In this document: in pieces, positions 1 to 6,232 of the stretch
Position numbering within the stretch: position 1 is the stretch's first letter
Layout: each line of letters begins with the position of its first letter
Source: Fusobacterium sp.
GTDB lineage: Bacteria > Fusobacteriota > Fusobacteriia > Fusobacteriales > Fusobacteriaceae
Direction of reading: 5' to 3'
Assembly: GCA_030527385.1 (NCBI GenBank)
Contig: JAUNAY010000071.1
Coordinates: 1-6,301 of the forward strand
Length of the DNA stretch: 6,301 nt
Position numbers and translations under genes: made by a program
Notes under the pieces: generated by a model
What the model was told of the DNA's origin: nothing
The model's database searches: none
Seen by the model: only the letters and a program-made list of their open reading frames with translations

Positions 1-1380
1 CTCAAATCCGTCTCCTTGACCTTTTTCACTTTTCTTTTTCAGTTCAGATTTTACCATACTATTAATAGATGATAACTCTCCAACTAGGGTATCTATCTCA
101 CGACTATATCTAAAATACATAGCTCTGCTATATCCCAATCCCATCTCAGAGGTAAAAGCTGACAAAAGACTTTTAACTGTTGATGTCACCTCTTCTTCAA
201 TCTGAAGTCCCATCAATATTTTTTCAATAGCATCTATTCTATTAATATTTTCTAAAAGCTTATTATTTTTTTCTTTTAATATTTTTTCATTATCTCTTAC
301 ACTCTTTGCCATATGTTCGAAAGATTTAGAAAGAGATCTTATCTCTTCAACCTCTTCATTATTTAATGAAAGATTATAATTCCCTTTGCTGATACCATCA
401 GCTGCCGATATAAGTTTATTTAAAGGAGCTAAAAGTTCATAGAATATTCTAGCACAAATAGTTGTACTAGTTATTATCAATCCCAAAACTATCAACAAAA
501 TAGAAAAAGATACCTTTACTTTATCTCTTACTATTTCATCTCCAACCAAACCTATTCCTATATTTCCGATATATTTTTTGTTGTAATCGTGAATATTATA
601 TAGTGACATATAGTAAGTTGTATTATTTATAGTTTTCTTTCTATAAAAATATTCATACTCCCAGTTTTCTTTTCTTCTAAAAAACTTGCTTCCTTTTGAT
701 AAATTTAAGTCTCCAAATTGATATGTATTATCAGCAACAAAGAAAATCTTATCATCTTTAGCAAGTCCAACAAATTCTCTAAGTTCATCTAAAACATTTT
801 GATTTATTGGCATTGTCAAAACTAAAAATTCCTTTGTTTTTCCAGAACTAATGCTGTATGGAATAACAATTCTAGCATAGATAATATCACCTATTTTTCC
901 AAAATAGATGCTATCCATATCCTCCTCACTACGTGAAAGATTCTTTTCTAAAATATATCTATTTGTTTCTCCACTTATCAAAGTTGTTTTATCCCCACTA
1001 GCCTCTCCTAGTGGCATTCCATCTGCCGATACAATACAAACTATACTATCAGAATATAATTTAAAATCTTTCTTTGTAAGTTGATTTCTTATTAGTTTTG
1101 CCACCGTATTATAAGTAAATTTATTGCTTATATTTTTTCCAGACAATATATTTATATTTCTTGATACTTGAAAAAGATCATCTTTTGATTTTAAAATTGC
1201 TGAATTATACCCCTTATTCAAAAGAATAATTTTATCTCTTCCAGCATCTACGATTCTATTTTCAAGACTTTGAAAAGAAATTAAAATCAGAAAAAGAGCA
1301 ATAGTCACAGATGTGATTATTATTGCTATATCATTATAGAATATTATTTTTATAAGAAGAGAATTCTTCTTGATCTTCAT
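1..1380 (-). CDS. Membrane sensor protein with extracytoplasmic domain, HAMP and GAF-like domain (partial, C-terminus beyond the window)
   Basis: The ATG at 1380-1378 opens a frame that runs 460 codons without a stop to the left edge, so the C-terminal output domain is missing. A hydrophobic segment at about residues 17-37 is TM1, behind a lysine-rich start (MKIKKNSLLIK). About 250 extracytoplasmic residues follow, resembling a Cache/PAS-like ligand-binding domain (SIVCIVSADGMPLGEASGD near 112-130). TM2 is at about 290-312. A HAMP linker is at about 311-363 (LLAPLNKLISAADGISKGNY, then the acidic EEVEEIRSLSKSFEHMA). A short coiled coil is at 363-385, and what looks like the start of a GAF domain is at about 388-445 (GLGYSRAMYF). 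The architecture is that of a signal-transducing receptor. The output could be a histidine kinase, GGDEF, HD-GYP or PP2C-type domain, and the visible part does not decide. AAGGAG at 1393-1388, 7 nt from the ATG, supports the start. It is the downstream partner of tex, one base after its stop. Confidence 0.85.
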   Translation of the reverse strand, partial: MKIKKNSLLIKIIFYNDIAIIITSVTIALFLILISFQSLENRIVDAGRDKIILLNKGYNSAILKSKDDLFQVSRNINILSGKNISNKFTYNTVAKLIRNQLTKKDFKLYSDSIVCIVSADGMPLGEASGDKTTLISGETNRYILEKNLSRSEEDMDSIYFGKIGDIIYARIVIPYSISSGKTKEFLVLTMPINQNVLDELREFVGLAKDDKIFFVADNTYQFGDLNLSKGSKFFRRKENWEYEYFYRKKTINNTTYYMSLYNIHDYNKKYIGNIGIGLVGDEIVRDKVKVSFSILLIVLGLIITSTTICARIFYELLAPLNKLISAADGISKGNYNLSLNNEEVEEIRSLSKSFEHMAKSVRDNEKILKEKNNKLLENINRIDAIEKILMGLQIEEEVTSTVKSLLSAFTSEMGLGYSRAMYFRYSREIDTLVGELSSINSMVKSELKKKSEKGQGDGFE

Positions 1381-1381
1381 T

Positions 1382-3547
1382 CTATTTCTCCTTTTTAGTC
1401 AATGCTACTCTTTCTCTCTCTTTATCTATATCTTTTATTCTAACTTTTATTATTTGTCCAACCGATAAAACTTTGCTTGGGTCATCTATAAATTTATTAG
1501 ATATTTCTGATATATGTAGTAAAGCATCATTTTTTAATCCAATATCTATAAATGCTCCAAACTTAACTACATTTCTTACTGTTCCCTCTATCTCCATTCC
1601 AATTTGTAGATTTTCTATTTTTAATATATCAGACTTTAAAAGAGGTTTTTCAAAACTATCTCTTGGATCTCTTCTATCTCTAATTAATGCTTGATATATA
1701 TCTTTTACTGTTTCTTCTCCATAACCATTTTCCTTAGCAAATTTCTCTGCATTAAAATGTTTAAGTTGCTCTCTAGCTTCTTTTAAATCTTCACCATATT
1801 TTTCAACACTAAATCCAACTGTTTCTAAAATCTCTTTTGCTATATGATAAGATTCAGGGTGAATTATTGTGTTATCTAAAACATTTTCTCCCTCTGGAAT
1901 AACTAAGAACCCTGCCATTTGCTCATATGCTTTAGCCCCTATTCCTTTTACTTTCATAAGCTCTTTTCTATTTTTAAAGTTTCCGTTCTCTTTTCTATAC
2001 TCTACTATATTTTTAGCAGTATTTTTCTTAATACCTGAAATATGTGATAGTAATGCCCAAGATGCTGTATTCAAGTTTGCTCCAACATTATTTACAACAT
2101 AGTTGATAACAGAATCTAACGATTCATCTAAACGGCTTTGGTTTACATCGTGTTGATACATTCCTACACCAATAGATTTTGGATCTATTTTTACTAATTC
2201 AGCTAAAGGATCTTGAACTCTTCTTCCTATTGAGATTGCCCCTCTAACTGTTACATCTAAATCTGGAAACTCTTCAGCAGCTATTTTTGAAGCTGAATAT
2301 ATTGAAGCTCCTGCTTCGTTTGCTATTAAATATTTAACATCTAATTTATTATTTTTTATTACATCAGCCACAAAGCTTTCTGTTTCTCTTGAAGCAGTAC
2401 CATTTCCCATTACAATTATATCTATTTTATACTTATTTACATAATCTATAATTTTTCTCTCTGCCTCTGCTAATTGTTTTGGAGAGTGCATCTCTTTAAC
2501 TAAAAAGAATACATCATTTTCTCTATAAAATCCATTTCTATCAATCACAGCAACTTTGCAACCTGTTCTATACCCTGGATCTAAAGCCAATATGCTTTTT
2601 TCTTTTAAAGGTGCTTGTAATAAAAGATTTTTTAGGTTATCTTTAAACACTGCAATAGCTTCTAATTCAGCTTTATCAGTTAAAATATTTCTAACTTCTC
2701 TTTCAATAGATGGTAAAATTAATCTATCTAATGAGTCTACTACTATTTTTATATAAATATCTCTTAAATTTTTATTTATGAAATCTTTTAATATAAGATT
2801 TTCAACTCTATCTCTAGTTTTTTCATCTAAAGCAATATTTACAGATAAAATCTCCTCTTTTTCTCCTCTATTTACTGCTAATATTCTATGTGGTGGCATT
2901 TTTGTAACTGGTTCACTATAATCATAGTAATCACCATAAACTTTTTTAGTATCTAGCTCTTTTGCTTTTTTACTTTCTTTTGTTACAATAATTCCATATT
3001 TTAACATTATCTCTCTGATTTGCTCTCTATAAGTAGGAGTTTCAGATACATTTTGAGCTATAATTAACATAGCTCCATCAAGAGCTTCATCAACTGTTGT
3101 TACCTCTTCAGTTAAAAATTCTTGAGCTTTTACTACTAATTCATCTACCGATTTTGCTTTTAACATAATATCAGCAAGAGGTTCTAGTCCTCTTTCTTTT
3201 GCTATGTCCGCTTTTGTCTTTCTTTTTTTTCTATATGGGAAATATATATCTTCCACTTCTTGTAATTTTTCGGCATCTTCAATACTTTTCTTAATATCTT
3301 CTGTAAGCTTTCCTTGTTCTTCTATTAATCTTATTACTTCTTCTTTTCTTTTTTCAAGATTTCTAAGATATGTTACAGATTCTAATATTTTTCCAATTTC
3401 TATTTCATCAAGATTTCCAGTTACCTCTTTTCTATATCTTGAAACAAATGGTACAGTTGCACCTTCATCTAAAAGTTGCATTGTATTCGTAACTTGATTT
3501 ACTTTTAACTTTAACTCTTTTGCTACTGTCTCAAATATTTTTTCCAT
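1382..3547 (-). CDS. tex: Tex family RNA-binding transcription/translation accessory factor, complete
   Basis: The product is 721 residues, within the usual range for bacterial Tex, a cytoplasmic nucleic-acid-binding protein related to the core of eukaryotic Spt6 and linked to transcription and RNA handling. Domains in order: an N-terminal helical Tex region (about 1-190, with GATVPFVSRYRKE at 29-41 and IYFPYRKKRKTKADIA at 101-116); a YqgF/RNase H-like fold (ILALDPGYRTGCKVAVID at 319-336, GNGTASRETE at 381-390, NEAGASIYSAS at 410-420); tandem helix-hairpin-helix segments (SHISGIKKNTAKNIVEYR at 501-518, MKVKGIGAKAYEQMAGFL at 531-548); and a C-terminal S1 RNA-binding domain (about 648-718, GTVRNVVKFGAFIDIG). 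The ATG has an AAAGGTGA ribosome site at 3558-3551. It is the first gene after its own promoter (3620-3592) with a leader of about 38 nt, and it is followed after one base by the sensor gene. I see no frameshift or missing domain. Confidence 0.97.
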   Translation of the reverse strand: MEKIFETVAKELKLKVNQVTNTMQLLDEGATVPFVSRYRKEVTGNLDEIEIGKILESVTYLRNLEKRKEEVIRLIEEQGKLTEDIKKSIEDAEKLQEVEDIYFPYRKKRKTKADIAKERGLEPLADIMLKAKSVDELVVKAQEFLTEEVTTVDEALDGAMLIIAQNVSETPTYREQIREIMLKYGIIVTKESKKAKELDTKKVYGDYYDYSEPVTKMPPHRILAVNRGEKEEILSVNIALDEKTRDRVENLILKDFINKNLRDIYIKIVVDSLDRLILPSIEREVRNILTDKAELEAIAVFKDNLKNLLLQAPLKEKSILALDPGYRTGCKVAVIDRNGFYRENDVFFLVKEMHSPKQLAEAERKIIDYVNKYKIDIIVMGNGTASRETESFVADVIKNNKLDVKYLIANEAGASIYSASKIAAEEFPDLDVTVRGAISIGRRVQDPLAELVKIDPKSIGVGMYQHDVNQSRLDESLDSVINYVVNNVGANLNTASWALLSHISGIKKNTAKNIVEYRKENGNFKNRKELMKVKGIGAKAYEQMAGFLVIPEGENVLDNTIIHPESYHIAKEILETVGFSVEKYGEDLKEAREQLKHFNAEKFAKENGYGEETVKDIYQALIRDRRDPRDSFEKPLLKSDILKIENLQIGMEIEGTVRNVVKFGAFIDIGLKNDALLHISEISNKFIDDPSKVLSVGQIIKVRIKDIDKERERVALTKKEK
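1388..1393 (-). promoter_or_regulatory. Ribosome binding site of the sensor gene, inside the tex 3' end
   Basis: AAGGAG on the minus strand lies 7 nt before the ATG at 1380 and within the last codons of tex. The tex stop (TAG, 1384-1382) falls between this site and the new start. Ribosomes ending tex therefore sit on the initiation region of the sensor gene, which favours coupled translation. Confidence 0.75.
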
Positions 3548-3591
3548 AACTCACCTTTCTAATTATTAAATATCAAACTAAATTTCTCTAT

Positions 3592-3620
3592 ATTATACCA
3601 AATCTTTTAATACTTGTCTA
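3592..3620 (-). promoter_or_regulatory. Sigma-70-type promoter of tex, extended -10
   Basis: On the minus strand the -35 is TAGACA (3620-3615), the spacer is 17 nt and the -10 is TATAAT (3597-3592). TGG directly before the -10 gives an extended TGnTATAAT. The predicted start is near A3585, which leaves a leader of about 38 nt before the tex ATG. The promoter begins just past the rpsP terminator, so tex is likely transcribed independently of the ffh-rpsP operon. The -35 box lies inside the inverted repeats at 3608-3633. Confidence 0.8.
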
Positions 3621-3633
3621 ATGAAGTATTAGA
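3608..3633. repeat. Overlapping inverted repeats over the tex -35 box
   Basis: TAATACTT (3608-3615) and AAGTATTA (3624-3631) are perfect 8-bp arms separated by 8 nt. A second pair, TCTAAT (3617-3622) and ATTAGA (3628-3633), has 6-bp arms and a 5-nt spacer. Both cover or touch the -35 hexamer of the tex promoter. They lie outside the predicted tex transcript, so a DNA operator is more plausible than an RNA structure. In such AT-rich DNA chance is a real alternative. Confidence 0.45.
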
Positions 3634-3669
3634 AAAAGAGGCTCTACACCATAGTATAAAGCCTCTCTT
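3633..3669 (-). terminator. Rho-independent terminator after rpsP
   Basis: Read on the minus strand, bases 3669-3634 form one continuous hairpin. A ten-pair outer stem (AAGAGAGGCT with AGCCTCTTTT, one G-U pair) continues into six inner pairs (TTATAC with GTGTAG, two G-U pairs) around a TATG tetraloop. The descending arm ends in TTTTT. It starts 14 nt after the rpsP stop and closes the ylxM-ffh-rpsP unit. The opposite strand lacks a good T-run directly after the stem, so it probably works in one direction. Confidence 0.88.
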
Positions 3670-3683
3670 AAAAAACTTTTTAA

Positions 3684-3947
3684 TTATTTTCTTTTTGATT
3701 CTTCAAATTTTGCCCATACTCCAGCTTTAACTAGAATAGATTTAACTGTTCTTGTAGGTTGTGCTCCATTTGAAAGGAATTTTAAGATTTCTTCTTCTTT
3801 TAGAACTACTTTAGAATCTTCTAGTGGGAAGTAGTTTCCTAAGTAAGCAACTGCTTGTCCATCTCTTTTTGATAAAGCTTCCATAGCAACTATTCTATAA
3901 GAAGGTCTTTTTTTGTCTCCAAGTCTTGTAAGTCTTAATTTTAACAT
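3684..3947 (-). CDS. rpsP: Small ribosomal subunit protein bS16
   Basis: The 87-residue product is the normal size for bS16, a 30S protein that binds 16S rRNA early in small-subunit assembly. The family signature is at the N-terminus (MLKLRLTRLGDKKRPSYRIV, residues 1-20), followed by the RDGQAVAYLGNYFP turn (28-41) and the conserved GAQPTRTVKSILVKAGVW block (61-78), with a lysine-rich tail. AAAAGGAG at 3965-3958 precedes the ATG by 10 nt. It follows ffh after 46 nt with no hairpin or convincing promoter between them, so it is most likely co-transcribed with ylxM and ffh. A terminator comes directly after it. The khpA, rimM, trmD and rplS genes that follow rpsP in many Firmicutes are not present. 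Confidence 0.98.
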   Translation of the reverse strand: MLKLRLTRLGDKKRPSYRIVAMEALSKRDGQAVAYLGNYFPLEDSKVVLKEEEILKFLSNGAQPTRTVKSILVKAGVWAKFEESKRK

Positions 3948-3993
3948 TTTTTCACGTCTCCTTTTATTATTACTTAAAATTTTTATTTATTTT

Positions 3994-5343
3994 TTAAAAA
4001 GGGAATCTTCCTCCCTTTCCACCTTTCATACCGGGAAAGCCAGGGAATGATGGCATTTTTCCACCACTAAACATTTTCATCATCTCTTTCATTTGTTCAA
4101 ACTGTTTTAGTAGTCTATTTACATCTGATACTTCTGTACCACTTCCCATTGCTATTCTTTTCTTTCTACTTGCTTTTAAAATCTCTGGTTTTTTTCTTTC
4201 TTCAAGAGTCATAGATTGTATTATTGCTTCTACTTTCTTCATCTCTTTTTCAGCTGGAGCTAAGTCTCCAATTTGCCCCATTCCAGGTATCAATTTTAAT
4301 ATACTTCCTAATGAACCCAATTTCTTTATATTTTGAAGTTGTTTTAAGAAATCATTCAAATCAAATTTTTGAGTTCTTATCTTTTCTTCTAAAGATTTTG
4401 CATCTTCCTCATCTATTGCACTTTGAGCTTTTTCAACAAGTGAAACTACATCTCCCATTCCTAAAATTCTTGAAACAAGTCTTTCAGGGTGGAACAATTC
4501 AATATCATCTATTCTTTCCCCTACTCCAACAAATTTGATAGGTTTACCTACAACAGATTTTATTGAAAGAGCAGCTCCTCCTCTTGTATCTCCATCTAGT
4601 TTTGTTAAAACTACTCCATCTATACTTAAAACATTATTAAATGATTCTGCTAAATTAACAGCGTCTTGCCCTATCATAGCATCTACAACTAATAATATCT
4701 CTTGAGGTCTTACAGCTTTTTTAATATCTCTAAGCTCGTCCATCAATTTTTCATCTATATGAAGTCTTCCAGCCGTATCAATTATCATATATGTAGATTT
4801 TAGTTCTTTAGCTTTTTCAAGTCCTCTTTCACAAATTGCTACTGCATCTTTTGTTTCTTCCTCTGCATATACTGGAACATCAATCTGTTCTCCTAAAACT
4901 TGTAATTGTTTTATTGCGGCTGGTCTATATATATCTGCTCCTACCATTAAAACAGATTCTCCCTGTTTCTTTAAGTAGTTAGCTAACTTAGCTGCAAAAG
5001 TTGTTTTCCCTGCCCCTTGAAGCCCAGAAAGCATCAAAACAGTAGGATTTTTCACTCCTTTAGTTAGTCTTGAATTTGTTCCACCTAAAAGTTCTACCAA
5101 TTCATCATTAACTATTTTTATAAATTGTTGTCCAGGATTTATTCCTTTTAAAACATCTGTTCCAACAGATTTCTCAAGTATTTTTGTTGTAAAATCCTTT
5201 ACAACTTTATAGTTTACGTCAGCTTCAAGCAAAGATAATCTTACTTCTCTCAAAGCTTCTTTTATATTGCTTTCACTTAATTTTCCGTGTCCTCTTACTT
5301 TTTTAAAAATCTCTTGAAATCTAGAACCTAAATTGTCTAACAT
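3994..5343 (-). CDS. ffh: Signal recognition particle GTPase Ffh (SRP54)
   Basis: Ffh binds the 4.5S/6S SRP RNA and hydrophobic signal sequences of nascent chains, and delivers ribosomes to the membrane receptor FtsY. From the chosen ATG the product is 449 residues, typical for the family. It has an N domain (about 1-90) and a G domain with GLQGAGKTT (107-115, P-loop), DIYRPAA (137-143), DTAGR (189-193), TKLDGDTRGG (247-256) and VGVGE (272-276). The M domain (about 300-449) carries the finger-loop region LGSILKLIPGMGQ and the SRP-RNA-binding SRKKRIAMGSG (392-402), followed by methionine-rich helix EQMKEMMKMF. A Gly/Pro/Phe/Met-rich tail ends the protein. An in-frame GTG two codons upstream (5349) would give 451 residues. 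I prefer the ATG because that GTG lies inside the ribosome site and MLDNL matches the usual Ffh start. It sits 8 nt after ylxM. Confidence 0.97.
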   Translation of the reverse strand: MLDNLGSRFQEIFKKVRGHGKLSESNIKEALREVRLSLLEADVNYKVVKDFTTKILEKSVGTDVLKGINPGQQFIKIVNDELVELLGGTNSRLTKGVKNPTVLMLSGLQGAGKTTFAAKLANYLKKQGESVLMVGADIYRPAAIKQLQVLGEQIDVPVYAEEETKDAVAICERGLEKAKELKSTYMIIDTAGRLHIDEKLMDELRDIKKAVRPQEILLVVDAMIGQDAVNLAESFNNVLSIDGVVLTKLDGDTRGGAALSIKSVVGKPIKFVGVGERIDDIELFHPERLVSRILGMGDVVSLVEKAQSAIDEEDAKSLEEKIRTQKFDLNDFLKQLQNIKKLGSLGSILKLIPGMGQIGDLAPAEKEMKKVEAIIQSMTLEERKKPEILKASRKKRIAMGSGTEVSDVNRLLKQFEQMKEMMKMFSGGKMPSFPGFPGMKGGKGGRFPF

Positions 5344-5348
5344 ATCCA

Positions 5349-5352
5349 CCTC
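5349..5352 (-). promoter_or_regulatory. Ribosome binding site that decides the ffh start and overlaps the ylxM stop
   Basis: GAGG (5352-5349), within AGAGGTGG, lies 5 nt before the ATG at 5343. It shares bases with the ylxM stop codon (TAG, 5354-5352) and with the alternative GTG start (5349-5347). A GTG overlapped by its own ribosome site is unlikely to be used, so the downstream ATG is chosen. The overlap with the ylxM stop implies coupled translation of ylxM and ffh. Confidence 0.7.
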
Positions 5353-5666
5353 TAACTAAAATAGCTATCTAATATATTATCTAGTTTTTCTACCTTAAAC
5401 TCATCTCTTAAATCTTTCAATTTGCTATATAACTCTCGTTCTCTTTTGTAGAAACCTAGCTTTTCTTCATATTCTTTTAATAATTTTATTCCTCTTTTTA
5501 TATTATCATATACAGCCTGTCTGCTCACACTGTTGCTTTTAGCAATCTCTGAAAGCGAAAGATCTTCTTCAAAGTGATTAACTAAATACTCTCTTTGTTT
5601 ATCACTTAATAAGTTTTTATAATAATCTAAAAGAGTTGAAACTTCTAAAAATTCACTTAATTCCAT
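5352..5666 (-). CDS. ylxM: YlxM/UPF0122 helix-turn-helix protein of the SRP cluster
   Basis: The 104-residue product matches the YlxM (UPF0122, p13) family, whose genes typically precede ffh in low-GC bacteria. The core resembles sigma-70 region 4: LLDYYKNLLSDKQREYLVNH (12-31), then the helix-turn-helix LSLSEIAKSNSVSRQAVYDN (36-55) and IKRGIKLLKEYEEKLGF. A charged helical C-terminus follows (about 72-104). From family knowledge the protein is associated with the SRP and may modulate its GTPase activity; whether the DNA-binding-like fold contacts nucleic acid here cannot be seen. The ATG follows AGGAG (5676-5672) by 5 nt. The promoter's -10 box ends only 14 nt before the ATG, giving a very short leader. 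It is the first gene of the ylxM-ffh-rpsP operon. Confidence 0.93.
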   Translation of the reverse strand: MELSEFLEVSTLLDYYKNLLSDKQREYLVNHFEEDLSLSEIAKSNSVSRQAVYDNIKRGIKLLKEYEEKLGFYKRERELYSKLKDLRDEFKVEKLDNILDSYFS

Positions 5667-5680
5667 TATATCTCCTAAGT

Positions 5681-5709
5681 ATTATATAAGATTTTATAAA
5701 GTATGTCAA
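5681..5709 (-). promoter_or_regulatory. Perfect-consensus sigma-70 promoter of the ylxM-ffh-rpsP operon
   Basis: On the minus strand TTGACA (5709-5704) and TATAAT (5686-5681) are separated by exactly 17 nt, matching consensus at every hexamer position. Directly upstream, 5722-5712 is almost pure A (AAAGAAAAAAA), like an UP element. Normal spacing puts the transcription start at about 5676-5673, inside or at the 5' end of the ylxM ribosome site. Strong constitutive expression is expected, which fits SRP and ribosomal protein genes. Confidence 0.9.
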
Positions 5710-5726
5710 GGTTTTTTTCTTTACAT

Positions 5727-5740
5727 ATAAATTAATTTAT
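5727..5740. repeat. 14-bp perfect AT palindrome upstream of the ylxM promoter
   Basis: ATAAATTAATTTAT is self-complementary over all 14 bases. It lies 17 nt upstream of the -35 box, between the nfeD terminator and the ylxM promoter, in a non-coding gap of 148 nt (5667-5814). It could be a protein-binding site or simply a product of base composition, since it contains only A and T. Confidence 0.35.
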
Positions 5741-5770
5741 TACTATTTTAACTTTTATTTTTCATCTTGT

Positions 5771-5809
5771 CAAAAGAAAAATAGAGGCGAACTAATTTGC
5801 TCCCTCTAT
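5771..5809 (-). terminator. Rho-independent terminator after nfeD
   Basis: On the minus strand ATAGAGG (5809-5803) pairs with CCTCTAT (5787-5781). Inside this, GAGC (5802-5799) pairs with GTTC (5792-5789) around the loop AAATTA, with one unpaired G at 5788. TTTT, C, TTTT follows the stem (5780-5772). The hairpin begins 5 nt after the nfeD stop, and it separates this unit from the ylxM promoter. Confidence 0.85.
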
Positions 5810-5814
5810 CCTCT

Positions 5815-6222
5815 TTAATCCTCTTTTTTTAAGATAAGTTTTATACCTTCTATCTTTATTATTTTAGCTTTATCTCCTATGTTTAAAGTTGTATCACTCT
5901 TACCTAACCAATGTTTTCCATCAAAATATATAACATAATTTCCATTTTTATCAATATCTTTAATTTCAACAACACTGTTAATTATTCTATCAACTTTATC
6001 ATTTTTTTCATTTCTAATTTTTTTACAATATCTTCTTGTCAATAACAATAATATCAAAGAGATTACTATAAAAAAATATCCTTGATACAAAATATCATCT
6101 ACAATCATCGAAAAAAACATAGTAACTACTGCTGAGATAGCAAACCAAATTGAAATAAGTCCTGGAACTATAAATTCTATCACTGCAAATATAATTGCAC
6201 CTACTAACCATATTATTTCCAT
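5815..6222 (-). CDS. Short NfeD-family membrane protein
   Basis: The 135-residue product has the layout of short NfeD proteins. Three hydrophobic segments lie at about residues 3-19, 21-40 and 47-62, with the family-like FIVPGLISIWFAISAVVT stretch (17-34). A basic stretch follows (RRYCKKIRNEK, 63-73), then a soluble beta-rich OB-fold domain at about 80-133 (NGNYVIYFDGKHWLGKS, then NIGDKAKIIKIEGIKLIL). Members act in the inner membrane and usually work with SPFH/stomatin proteins in membrane quality control or microdomain organisation. No SPFH gene is visible beside it, since the unit ends at a terminator right after the stop. The ATG at 6222 has AAGGGTGA at 6234-6227. No other start codon exists between it and the preceding in-frame stop (6279-6277). 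It follows the partial upstream gene by 10 nt, so it is probably the last gene of an operon entering from the right. Confidence 0.88.
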   Translation of the reverse strand: MEIIWLVGAIIFAVIEFIVPGLISIWFAISAVVTMFFSMIVDDILYQGYFFIVISLILLLLTRRYCKKIRNEKNDKVDRIINSVVEIKDIDKNGNYVIYFDGKHWLGKSDTTLNIGDKAKIIKIEGIKLILKKED

Positions 6223-6232
6223 TTTCTCACCC

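Noticed and set aside
1354..1371. Hairpin AAGAAGA / TCTTCTT with a 4-nt loop at the start of the sensor gene as a terminator or attenuator
   Set aside because: It is inside the coding frame, consists of weak A-T-rich pairs, and is not followed by a T-run. At most it has a mild effect on translation.
3948..3993. Possible promoter or terminator between ffh and rpsP
   Set aside because: The 46 nt are A/T-rich with TAATAAT-like strings, but there is no matching -35 box at the right distance and no stem. Co-transcription with ffh is simpler.
1473..4538. Several plus-strand open frames of 66-104 codons within tex and ffh (for example 1473-1694, 1869-2102, 2556-2756, 3204-3497 and 4224-4538)
   Set aside because: They lie wholly antisense to strongly conserved genes, are hydrophobic low-complexity translations typical of AT-rich antisense frames, and carry no recognisable domain. 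They are shadows.
5677..5684. TAATACTT shared between the ylxM -10 region and the tex upstream repeat as a common regulator motif
   Set aside because: In ylxM it overlaps the TATAAT box itself, so part of the match is explained by the promoter. Two occurrences of an eight-base AT-rich string are not enough.
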